Assembly: GCA_023213395.1 (NCBI GenBank)
Contig: CM041465.1
Location: 122,643,741 to 122,707,740, forward strand
From: Cycas panzhihuaensis
Lineage: Eukaryota; Cycadophyta
Reading direction: 5' to 3'
Length of the DNA: 64,000 bases
The notes under the pieces were generated by a model that saw only the letters and a list, made by a program, of their open reading frames with translations, was not told the DNA's origin and did not search any database. Below are positions 19,922 through 29,214 of this stretch, piece after piece. Position 1 is the first letter of the stretch. The number at the start of each line of letters is the position of its first letter. The translations under genes and the position numbers were made by a program.

Positions 19922-21089
19922 TCAGTACTAAGACTGGCCATAAGTGTACTTTCAATCAGTCAAATTGAAGATCAAAACATGAGCTTCTTATTTAAGAATA
20001 AGAAGTGCTTCATCTAAAACCACAAAAGTCAGGTCATTGCAATTGTTGAACAGGATGAAGGCCTTTACAAATAGTGGCCAAGTTTGTGGGCAATCAAGCC
20101 ATGTTTTCAACTATAAACACTAAGGACCAACTATGGCGTAAAAAAATGGGCCACTTAAACCATATCAGTCTTATGTTGATGTCTAGAGTAAATATGATAT
20201 AAATGTTGTGGATAAATGCTTATTTGAAGCACGCATTATGGGAAAACAACATAGGTATAAGTTTGGAAAAGACAATGCCTAGAGGGCTAAGGACAAATTG
20301 GAACTTAGCCATTATGATCTGTGTGATTTGGCGAAGACATGTTCTCTTGGAGGATATTTATACTTCATGACATTCATAGATGATTTTGCAAAGAAAGTTT
20401 GGATGTATTGCCTAAAACGTAAGTCTCAAGCCTTTGAAATCTTTAAAGAGTTCAAACACGAAGTAGAAAATGAAATGGAGAAGAAAATAAAGATTCTCAG
20501 GTTAGATAATTGGGGGGCAGTACACCTCCTACAAGGGACAGGAAGCCAATTTTTAACCTCTTACACACCTCAACAAAATGGCGTAACTGAGAGGATGAAC
20601 CAAACCTTAGTAGAAAAGCTAAGGTAGTGATGAATGCTAAGGGCCCTTGTGATTCTTTTTGGGGTAAAGCAGTCAAGATTGGTGCCTATCTCACCAATAG
20701 AAGCTCCACCAAAGTGCTTAGGAAAATCACATTGAAGGATGCTTGGATAAGAAAAAAAACTATAGTAAGCCAATTGAGGGTGTTTGAATGTAATGCCTTT
20801 ATGCATATCCCCAAGAAACAAGGCAAAAGTTTCATGACAAAAGTTGCAAGTGCATTTTCATTAGCTATAATACCACAAGAAAAGCATATTAACCATATGA
20901 TTAAAAAATCAAGAAAATTCATGTGTCTAGAGATGTCATCTTTGAAGAAAAGCATAAAATAAGGACTTGAGACCACTTCAGCTCCAAGCTGATAAGAGTA
21001 AAGGAATTTTGGAGTTACCAAAAGCATCAAGTCCTTCATCTAGTTCCTCATCAAGTTCTAACCCAAGTTCATCCTAAGGTCCACCACCG
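19922..21089 (+). pseudogene. Copia-A protease end, pre-integrase region and integrase
   Basis: Continuation of the reading left at 4285. LSISQIEDQNMSFLFKNKKC-like text (about 19955-20010), the pre-integrase KKWGHLNHISL-like segment (about 20140-20170), then integrase: HYDLCDLAKTCSLGGYLYFM (about 20308-20370), TFIDDFAKKVWMYCLKRKSQ, a damaged second Asp region (LRLDNWGAVH), SYTPQQNGVTERMNQTLVEK (about 20560-20620), then FWGKAVKIGAYLTNRSSTK and FECNAFMHIPKKQGKS. It ends in the Ser/Pro-rich linker at 21089, where Copia-C inserts. RT resumes at 38513. Confidence 0.85.
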
Positions 21090-21094
21090 AATCC

Positions 21095-21316
21095 TGAAAG
21101 CAAGAGAAATGAAGAAGATGCCATGGGATCTATTGAGGAACAAGATAGGACACAGAAACCATGAAGGACAAAACTTGATTATAGAAACAAGGACTACATA
21201 ACATGAAGAAAATAGGGAGGATATTCAACTAGAACTCAACCTATTACACAATCAAAGTAGGGAGGAGAATTAATCTTAAACTCTATCTACAAATAAAGTT
21301 ACAGCAACATAATACT
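21095..21316 (-). repeat. Copia-C 3' LTR, left piece
   Basis: TGAAAGCAAGAGAAATGAAG to CATAATACT. Matches the first part of 37967-38507 (AGAAGATGCCA, GACAAAACTTGATTATAGAA). Broken by element G immediately after ATACT. Confidence 0.88.
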
Positions 21317-22192
21317 TGTTGGAGAATAATGTGACACGCTGGGCTATGGGCAAACCAGAGAGAGGCTGAGTATCCTTGGGTTGTGCAGGTACAGACCGTA
21401 CCAAAGTACGCATGCAGCAAGAAGTGAAGAATCCAACATTTTGGGTACGTATGATAGGTGCGTACCTGGTAAAGGTACGCAACACAGATACGTACCTCCA
21501 GGCATAATGCAAGCAAACAGGAATGGTACGCATGAGAAGGCGGGCGGAAGGGGAGCACAGGATGATGTCAGATGTACGTACGAACGTACGGATGAATTAA
21601 GACAGCCAGTTAAGGAAACTAGCCAATGGTTAGGAAGAGGTACGCTTGACTGAAAACGTACGGTTATGATAGACAATCATAACCCTTCAGCCAAAGGACA
21701 CCAAGGAGCGTATTTATGAGGCTTCTCAAGGACCATTCGGTTAGGGTGAGAGCCGAGTGATTCAATCCTATGGTATACTCTCTAGGGTGAGAGCCAAGTA
21801 TACCAGTACGCATTGGTACAGAGACCGACGCATGATGACCTAAACCGTGTATTTTGATGGGTACCTCCACGGTACGCATGTGACAGTGAATGTATGAAAT
21901 TTGGAATGCACAGGGAATGCATTCCAGCACCTTGTGTAAAAGAACTTATTGCTTAATAAAATAAGAGTTGCGTGGAAATTGCGGATTCTATGTGTTTGCA
22001 AGGATTGAATGTGAAATAGGTGTTGATCTATGTACTGTTGTGTGCCATTGTGCTATAATCATGTGAAATATTAATAAATCTATGTGATCTATGTGGATAA
22101 CGATGTTGACTGTGTCCTAAACTAGACTATAATCCGTGTAACCATGACAAGTGTACCCTTCCCATAAGTGCAGTGGGAAACCTAAGTCAACA
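21317..22192 (+). repeat. Element G 5' LTR
   Basis: 876 bp, TGTTGGAG to AAGTCAACA. Contains several GTACG-rich words (for example GTACGTACGAACGTAC near 21574), a duplicated AGGGTGAGAGCC (about 21744 and 21783), and AATAAA at 21955-21960 as a likely polyadenylation signal. It matches 28002-28898 throughout, and its 3' third matches the LTR of K. Confidence 0.92.
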
Positions 22193-22193
22193 T

Positions 22194-22206
22194 TAGTTCC
22201 GTTGCC
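22194..22206 (+). other. Primer-binding site, tRNA-Glu type, element G
   Basis: TAGTTCCGTTGCC, one base after the LTR, differs at one position from TGGTTCCGTTGCC, the complement of the plant tRNA-Glu 3' end as I recall it. Element K has TGGTTCCGCTGCC at the same place. The tRNA identity rests on memory of the tRNA sequence. Confidence 0.65.
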
Positions 22207-22332
22207 TACGTCCATTGAGGAGGGACAAGGCCCAGGAGTTTCAAAAGGAGGAATGTGTAAAGGACAGAGGACCCTAACTGTCGTCATGATGGCAGGTCGT
22301 AAGTAAGCCTCCGACAGCCAGGGGACCTTCCA

Positions 22333-23712
22333 ATGCCACCTAAAAGACCTTCAAAGGTGGAAGGGCCACAAAAGGATACTTCACCTAAAGGGAAAGAAAC
22401 AAGAAGACAGAGGGCATTACGATGGTCAAAGGAGTCAAAACTGAGAAGGGCAAGGAGATTAAGTTCGTAGAACAATGAGACTAAGGGACAGTCTGTTGAA
22501 GAATCTGAGGCAAGTGGAGCCCAGACACCTCAGGAACAAGGAGAGGGAAACAATGGCAAGCGAATGGTACTAACACCAGCCCCAATCAAGGATGACCTAT
22601 TTAGCTCAGAATATGAAGAAAAACTAAAGGTGGATGAAAAATATAAAGACACTGTAACAAAAGAGGGAAGTATACCTGTGGAGGACAGTCTAAAGGACCT
22701 AAGTGACAGCGAGAAGAAGGCACAGGAAGGTCCCTCGACATATTGGGAAAATAAGCTCACAAGACAGCTTTTTGAGGATTCATCAGATAGGGGATCTAAT
22801 TAGCCATATATAACAGTGACACAATTAACAATACAAGCGCCAGGTGTATTAGAACCTATACATCTTAAAACCCCATTTAAGAATCCGTTATTTGGGAAAG
22901 ATAATATTGCAGTAAGCACTCCAAGTACATCTCCAAAGGAGAAGAGTGAAGGGAAGGAGACAAAATCCAATAAGGAGAAAGGGGAAGAATCACCACCGGG
23001 TGGGACACCATTACAATCTCCCAAGATGGATGATTACAGAGATTTTGGGAAGTTGATTTTCAACGACACTCCGGATGCAGCTGAACACGTATACCTCTTT
23101 CCGAATCTGATTGACGTGAAGATGAAGATGAGATAAAAGCCAGATTCGCCTGTACACTAAGGGGAGTACCGTTGGCATGGTACAAAGAAATAAATAAGAA
23201 TGATTCATGGGCGAAAATAAAGAAATCCTTCAAGGAAAGATTTTAGAAATTCCGAAGCAACGAAGCGGTGGGAATTGCCCTTAGGGAAATTAAACAAAGG
23301 CCCGGAGAATCAGTATTAACTTATATCAATAGAATGAAAATCATTACGGCCAGTATGATTAATGAAATGGTAATAGACCATAATATGAAGAATTATTTTG
23401 TCAGGGACTGAATGAGAAACTAAGAGCTACGATGCATGCCCATCCATTAAAGTCATTCAAAAATGCCCAAGATTTAGCACTGGATTTTAAGATGGAGATG
23501 GATGCACAGGCTAGAGGGCACGACTCCCTCCTACTGAGATTACAAGAAAAAACCACGGAAATCAAACAACACCAGTATAATCGATCCTTCTGCCAGGTGG
23601 GAGTAGCAGAAGAGGAATCAGAATTAGAAGCCCTAAGAAAGGAAGTGGCGAGACTAAAAATAAGAACAACAGAGAAGAAGAAACAACAAAGAAGAAAGAT
23701 CACAAAGGCAGA
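22333..23712 (+). pseudogene. Element G gag, matrix/capsid part
   Basis: Starts at the ATG of MPPKRPSK (22333) and stays in one frame to 23136 with two in-frame stops (22470, 22801). It is basic at the N-terminus (RALRWSKESKLRRARRLSS), then acidic and linker-like. The capsid domain begins at DYRDFGKLIFNDTPDAAEHV (about 23029) and continues after a frameshift near 23115 with TLRGVPLAWYKEIN (about 23155-23200), KIKKSFKERF and GESVLTYINRMK: the Retrotrans_gag pattern G-x-A/P-x-x-WY ... F-x-x-RF. A third frame carries a Glu/Lys-rich coiled-coil-like stretch (EEESELEALRKEVARLKIRT, about 23610-23670). Confidence 0.85.
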
Positions 23713-24249
23713 GTGGCAAAATGGTGCCACATCTGTGAGGAAAGTTCACACACGACTAAAGAATGTGAGCTCAACTCGAAGAATAGCGCATTGCACCAAA
23801 GGGATAAATGGTGCCACATATGCGATGTGGATATGCATATGACTAAAGATTGTTTCTATAATCCAAGAGGAAAATCATACAGGGGACGAGGTAGGGGAAG
23901 GGGAGGCAACCCACCTCGGAATGTTTATACAACGAGGAATACACAGGAGCCCTCGAGGAAAAAACAACCAATGGGAAAATGCCTCATTTGCTTACAATTC
24001 GGGCACCAGAAATCCGAATGCCCGACCAAACGAGAATACGAACAAAAACCGTTCGTATGTAACAATTGTGGACCAAATGAACATAAAACAGAAGATTGTA
24101 AAGGGAAAGCTAAAGCCACTAACCTAATGACAATTATACCGGAGAACAAAAATGTAAAACTCCAAAAGAAACAAAAGGAGAACAAAGACGAAGGATATCT
24201 GAATCCACAGACAGAAATGAATCATTTAAACAAGCGAAACAAGTGTTAG
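23713..24249 (+). pseudogene. Element G nucleocapsid with four CCHC zinc knuckles
   Basis: 178 codons open. Four CX2CX4HX4C motifs in a row: CHICEESSHTTKEC, CHICDVDMHMTKDC, CLICLQFGHQKSEC and CNNCGPNEHKTEDC. Between the second and third is an Arg/Gly run (RGRGRGRGG), a typical RNA-binding segment. All ligand residues are present, so this part could still fold. One or two knuckles are usual in plant gypsy gag. The first two are also kept in K. Confidence 0.88.
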
Positions 24250-24839
24250 AAGACTTAGCTCAAGAAGAAAGTGCATTAGCAATGGGGAAGGCAGAAACTA
24301 AGTATGTATATGTAAGAAAGAACAAGCAAAAAGAGAAAGATAAGGTACCAGAAGAACCAAAGTTACATCCTCAAATGGTACAAATGGAGGAACTATTCAA
24401 AGGATTACCAGCTGAGGACATTCCAAAAATGTTGTTGCTGATGGAAAATCTGGTAAAACAACTGCAATTAACTATTCCCCTATGCGAAGTAATTGATTGG
24501 ATTAAAGGAGGGATACTACAATGTGGAATTACCAAAAGTTCAAAGAAAGTGATACCATCATTCGACATGGATCCCATGGTGACAATGGTGGTATTGGGAG
24601 AAACATTCCCGAAAGTGATTGTCGATGGGGGTGCAGTCGTCAACGTATTACCTACTTCGACATGGCGGAAATTGGGAAGCCCGAAACTGGAAGCAGCAAC
24701 ATATTCGTTGAAGTTGGCCAACGAACTATTAGTGCGACCTGTGGGAAGGCTGGCCGACATCAAACTGGATGTGGCAGGAATCATAGTAAAAATCGACTTT
24801 ACGATCGTAGAAATAGAAAAGGAGCAACATCCTATCTAG
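24243..24839 (+). pseudogene. Element G protease
   Basis: 198 open codons overlapping the end of the nucleocapsid ORF in another frame, possibly a frameshift-type junction or simply decay. After a Lys-rich linker and VIDWIKGGILQCGITKSSKK (about 24492-24550) comes the retropepsin-like core: FPKVIVDGGAVVNVLPTSTW (about 24608-24667), then LADIKLDVAGIIVKIDFTIV. The catalytic triplet is DGG rather than DSG/DTG, and K has the same DGG, so this is a family trait. The flap region and the usual GRPWL-like end are frameshifted. Confidence 0.85.
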
Positions 24840-24895
24840 CATTATTGAGGAGGCCTTGGCTATAGAAGACCCAGTGCCTCCAAAACTGGAAGAAT

Positions 24896-25715
24896 GTGAC
24901 ATTCACTTTATTGGATGATGGGAATAAAGTGGTATTACCAATGTTGGGAAGAAGCTCCATTGAGATGATACCGGACGAGGGATCCAAAGATCTGGTCGTA
25001 AGTGAAACAACAACCTCTTCCCTCGATGAAGAGAATCTCTATCATACTGCTAAAGAACCCACCAAATTAATCAATCACCAAGAAGAAGAACCGGCTTACT
25101 TTGGAGAAATATATAACTCTTCAGATGACGAAAATGGGATGAGATTTGTGAATTACTGGTTACAAGACGCATATGAAGTGAACCCCTCATCCTATAGGTG
25201 TAACCTACTTTCTTGGAATGTAACTGAAATCTAAATTTGTTGATTATATGAGTGTTATTACTAACATTAAAAACCTAGACCCAAACCCAAATCCCCCTTT
25301 TAACCTAAAACCTTACCCTAATTCACCTCCTAATACCCCAACCCCCTCTAACCCTAACCTTCCCTCTACCTCCAGTGAGAGTCTTGAGGTAGATTGCCCT
25401 TCCCCACCCCCATCCCAGCTCGAGGAAGGAAGTAACAAACCTTCCTCATCTTCTTTAGAGGTACACCTACCCAGCGAAAGATCCTTTTCAACCATCGGCG
25501 CCAAATTTAAGGAAGAAGAGAAGGAACTTGCTGAGAGTATCCCTAGAGATTCTAGTCTAGGAAACAAAATAGACACTCCAGAAGATAGAAATCATGGAGA
25601 ATACATTGGAGATTATGTGAAACCCTTTTATGAAGAACCACTATGTGGAAATTCCCATTTGATACATTATAAAGAACATTGGTTGGAAGAAGGAATAATA
25701 AATCAAGATCAATGA
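24896..25715 (+). pseudogene. Element G post-protease linker and start of second gag-like domain
   Basis: Two ORFs. The first (24896-25234) ends RFVNYWLQDAYEVNPSSY. The second (25248-25715) is very Pro/Ser-rich for about 80 codons, then reads YIGDYVKPFYEEPLCGNSHL and HYKEHWLEEGIINQDQ and stops. The latter is the start of a domain that in K continues with LTLRGKAWYWYLAHQ (see 54093-54870). In G the DNA jumps from here to the integrase C-terminus, so the deletion breakpoint lies near 25715. Confidence 0.75.
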
Positions 25716-26000
25716 AGGAATCATAAGAAGAAACTGACAAAGCATACCACACCAAGGAAAAGGCGAAAAAAGACAAGGCGCGACTGCCACGACAAGACGT
25801 CTTATTTCAAGAAGGGTGATCGAGTATGGCGATTCGACAACAAATCCCAAACAACCCAAGGAGAATTGAAGATGCGTTGGAAAGGCCCATATATAATTGA
25901 GGAGGTGTACCAGAATGGCACTATCCAGTTGAAGAAACTATCAGGCCAGTTACTACCTGAAATGGTCAAGGGTAGTAAACTGAAACCCTATATCAACTAG
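25716..26000 (+). pseudogene. Element G integrase C-terminal domain
   Basis: Lys/Arg-rich reading leads to FKKGDRVWRFDNKSQTTQGE, LKMRWKGPYIIEEVYQNGTI and GSKLKPYIN before a stop at about 25998. This is the GDxVW...W.GPY.I pattern of the SH3-like end of gypsy integrase. The catalytic core and the zinc-binding HHCC domain are absent, removed with RT and RNase H. About 260 bases of unassigned sequence follow to 26262. Confidence 0.85.
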
Positions 26001-26261
26001 GGTGGAGCAACTTACCAACCGGATCAGCTGGTTGTACCATAACGCGTTGCATGAAGTCGAGGCAAATCAAGTTGCCTTGATACCGGAAGGTGATCCAGTT
26101 CGGTATGGAAACAAAAATACAAAAAAATTTGAAAAAGCAAGAAAAAACAACCGTAACTCATACCATATACATAAGCAATAAGAAGAATCATTAATAACAA
26201 GGATATTATCAAGGATAAGAAAGAACTCTGTCAAAAAAAATCTCAATTTTTTACATACATA

Positions 26262-26605
26262 CCGACAAAATACATTATATGTACCAGGAAAAGTATGTTA
26301 CCAGGTATGCACTGTGTAAAATACATTATACATACCAGAAAAGTAGGCTATCTGGTATGCACTGTGTAAAATAAGGCAAAATACACTTTGCGTACCGAAA
26401 AAAGTATGTTATCTGGTACGCACTATATAAAACAGGCTAAAATACATTATGTATACCAAAAAAGTACGCTACGGGGTACGCATAGTTGAAAAGTGGATAA
26501 ATTAACCAGTCTACACTATGCGTACCTGAAAAAGTATGCCGTTAAAGTATGCATAGAAGAAAAGAGGCGAATAAGACAAAAGTATATATTACGTACCTGC
26601 AAGCA
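26262..26605 (+). repeat. GTAC-rich tandem array upstream of ORF3 in element G
   Basis: About six diverged units spaced 50-72 bp (starting near 26271, 26321, 26381, 26441, 26511 and 26583). Each reads roughly TACATTATGTACC, six A/G-rich bases, GTATGCTA, then GGTACGCACTGTG. An equivalent array, better conserved, lies at the same place in K (50400-50790). It sits between integrase and ORF3, where a subgenomic promoter or RNA structure for ORF3 could be; that role is a guess. Confidence 0.75.
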
Positions 26606-26831
26606 TTCAGCAGATGCATAGCAGAAATCGAGTACAATTCCATCCGGATTCTCAACAGCAAGTAGCCGAGGAAAGCCCTTGCGATCCAAGGAGACAGAAG
26701 GACGAAATTCAGCCTCAAATCAGCGAGTATAAGTCCAAAAAACAGTGACCATACCAGCAAAGGTACGCACGTAGGGTTCGTATCCATATTCCAAGTTAAT
26801 TCAGTTTTCTCTCTGGAATCCCATAGCTAGC

Positions 26832-27875
26832 ATGAGGACAGTAGGTTGTCAGGAGACTTTTATACCCAGATTAAAGAAAGACCTCGAAGCATTACCCTCT
26901 CAATTTCAGGCAAAGATCAAGCAAGTTGCTTGGGGAGAGTACATATACTGCAACCTTATGTACTACGACCCAGAAATTATGGAAAGCATTTTAGCAGAAT
27001 TAAAAAAGGACATGAGCAAAATTAAACTAGATGCAGAGATTGTGCATCTGATAACAGGACTTCCCAACGAAGGGGAAGTACCCACGGCAACCAAATGCTC
27101 GGAAGTGGACCGTGAGCTATGGTTAAAGGAGTTCTGCCAAGAAAACACACAACTAACTTCAGGTGGAATCCGTGTGGCAGACATAAAAGACATCCGATTA
27201 CAGTGGATAGCCAAAGTTATTAATTCTAGGTTTTTGTCAAAGAGGAAATATACATACATTCCAGGGGGAATGATGCCAATACTATTGAAGATTCGCGATG
27301 GAGAGAAAATGGATTGGTCAGAATTCCTGGCAGACGACATGCGGCAACAAATTCAGGAAATAATGACTCATCCTCTTCGCCACCCTTCATTGTTGCTAGC
27401 TATCCTGTTTTATCAATGTCCAAATGTACAATTGGTGAAAACAACCACTTCTCCAAAAGAACCACTCATTAAAAGGTGGGTGACTAAATTTCCAGATACA
27501 ACACAAAATCAAGAAGTGAAAAGGAGGGTACAAAAGCAAATGAGTAAGGTTCTTAAATGGTTACAGCAAACCCCTGGGACACCCATTCCTCATCAGGCTA
27601 AGCAAACCATAAGGAAAAGTAGCAAAAGAAAGAAGGATGAGGAAGAACTAGCACAGGCAGGAGAAGTAGAACCTTCTCTAGAAGAATGGGAAGACTTTCC
27701 ACCCATAATGGAAACGGGAGAGACATCAGTACCACCCCCGACAGATAATAAATCTAGTCAGATCATACAGCTAATTATGGACATGGAAGAAGGGTACAAG
27801 GCAGAAATAGCAGCCCTTCAGGAAAAACTTAAAGAGAAAAGATGCAATAATTGCCACACTGACCCAAATCAATGA
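26832..27875 (+). CDS. ORF3 of element G, 347-residue protein of unknown function
   Basis: The only long intact ORF in the window (ATG at 26832, TGA at 27873). No catalytic retroelement domain. The N-terminal 230 residues look globular: a WGEYIYCNLMYYDPEIMESI segment (about residues 34-55), then DIKDIRLQWIAKVINSRFLS (about 118-140) and RHPSLLLAILFYQ (about 183-196). A Lys/Arg cluster (RKSSKRKKDEE, about 260) could be a nuclear localisation signal. Then an acidic stretch and a C-terminal coiled-coil-like segment (MDMEEGYKAEIAALQEKLKE). No signal peptide or membrane segment, so not an obvious envelope. It may relate to the plant-specific post-integrase ORFs of Athila-like elements, but I cannot assign it. 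K has a frameshifted homologue. Confidence 0.75.
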   Translation: MRTVGCQETFIPRLKKDLEALPSQFQAKIKQVAWGEYIYCNLMYYDPEIMESILAELKKDMSKIKLDAEIVHLITGLPNEGEVPTATKCSEVDRELWLKEFCQENTQLTSGGIRVADIKDIRLQWIAKVINSRFLSKRKYTYIPGGMMPILLKIRDGEKMDWSEFLADDMRQQIQEIMTHPLRHPSLLLAILFYQCPNVQLVKTTTSPKEPLIKRWVTKFPDTTQNQEVKRRVQKQMSKVLKWLQQTPGTPIPHQAKQTIRKSSKRKKDEEELAQAGEVEPSLEEWEDFPPIMETGETSVPPPTDNKSSQIIQLIMDMEEGYKAEIAALQEKLKEKRCNNCHTDPNQ

Positions 27876-28001
27876 AGAAATTAAGCAGCAGGGACGTGAC
27901 CACAAGAGCAGCCTTGAGAAGGGAAGGGGGAGGAACACCCCAAATTTTGAAAATTTTGTTGAGCAAGGATGCTCAAGCCCTTCATGTTGACCCGAGATAG
28001 A

Positions 28002-28898
28002 TGTTGGAGCATAATGTGACACGCTGAGCTATGGGCAGACCAGAGAGAGGCTGAGTATCCTTGGACTGTGCAAGTACAGACCATACGAAGGTACGCATGC
28101 AGCAAAAAGTAAAGAATCCAAAGATTCGTGCAGGTGCATGATGGCGGTGCATACCTGGTAAAGGTACGTAACACAGATACGTACCTCCAGGCATAACGCA
28201 AGCAAATAGGAATGGTACGCATGAGAAGACTGGACAAAAGGGAGCCTGGAATGACGTCAGACGTACGTACGAACGTACGGATGAGTTAAGACAGCCAGTT
28301 AAGGAAACTAACCAATGGTTAGGAAGAGGTACGCTTGACTGAAAAGGTACGCTTATGACAGACAATCATAACCCTTCAGCCAAAGGACACCAAGGAGTGT
28401 ATTTATGAGGCTTCCCAAGGACCATTCGGTTAAGGTGAGAGCCAAGTGATTCAATCCTATGGTATACTCTCTAGGGTGAGAGCCAAGTATACCAATACGC
28501 ATTGGTACGGAGACCAGTACATATGACAGCAGCCTAAGCCATGTATTTTGATGGGTACCTCTGGGGTAAGCATGTGACAGAGTGAATGTATGAGGCTGAA
28601 ATGCACAGGAAATACATTCCAGCACCTTGTGTAAAAGAACTTATTGCTAAATAAAATAAGAGTTGCGTGGAAATTGTGGATTCTATGTGTTTGCAAGGAT
28701 TGAATGTGAAATAGGTGCCGATCTCTGTACTGCTGTGTGCTGTTGTGCTATAATCATGTGGAAATATTAATATATCTATGTGATCTATGTGGATAATGAT
28801 GTTGACTGTGTCCTAAACTAGACTATAATCCGTGTAACCTTGACAAGTGTACCTATCTCACAAGTGTAGTGAGATACTTGAGTCAACAATACTAACTC
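28002..28898 (+). repeat. Element G 3' LTR
   Basis: 897 bp, TGTTGGAGCATAATG to TTGAGTCAACA, followed by the TSD copy ATACT (28899-28903). The purine run GAGAAGGGAAGGGGGAGGAAC at 27910-27930 is the nearest PPT candidate but lies about 70 bp upstream; the bases directly before the LTR (GAGATAGA) are only weakly purine-rich. Confidence 0.9.
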
Positions 28899-28903
28899 CA
28901 AGA

Positions 28904-29207
28904 ATACTATAATATAAAACAAGGAAAGTGGGACTTCTTATAAAAGAGATTCAATGATCAGGATTTAGATAGATGTCACTGATCAAGAATACAAGAAAAA
29001 TCTGAATAAAACTCTACTTTCCACAAGGATAAGGATGGTGACAAGTGTAGCCATCCAAAGTTGACTTTAGTACATGTGGAAAAGCCACAAAAGACAAAAG
29101 ACAATTTTAAAATCAAATAAAAGATCATTTTAGCATAAAGCCTAAAGTGACAAAAATACAAATGTACAAGGTCAAGACTTAATGCTTAGGACATGAAGGT
29201 TTTAACA
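28904..29207 (-). repeat. Copia-C 3' LTR, right piece
   Basis: AACTCCAAGAATACTATAAT to GGTTTTAACA, matching the second part of 37967-38507. Seven C follow (29208-29214): a G-run PPT on the element strand. Confidence 0.88.
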
Positions 29208-29214
29208 CCCCCCC

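Larger units (their letters stand above)
21317..28898 (+). mobile_element. Element G: gypsy retrotransposon lacking RT, RNase H and integrase core
   Basis: Plus-strand gypsy element with LTRs 21317-22192 and 28002-28898 and a perfect TSD ATACT (21312-21316, 28899-28903) inside the 3' LTR of Copia-C. Order: PBS (tRNA-Glu type), gag with four zinc knuckles, protease, a linker with the start of a second gag-like domain, then directly the integrase C-terminus, a GTAC-rich repeat array, a 347-codon third ORF and the 3' LTR. Compared with element K (same family), an internal deletion near 25715 removed RT, RNase H and the integrase core. Confidence 0.92.

Noticed and set aside
21283-21676. Overlapping ORFs on both strands at 21283-21676 and again at 27881-28365
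   Set aside because: They lie within the two LTR copies of element G and translate to different, Cys/Tyr-rich low-information text; no codon constraint is suggested.
26262-26605. CRISPR-like array
   Set aside because: Units are diverged along their whole length, spacing varies and there are no unique spacers; it lies inside a eukaryotic retrotransposon.
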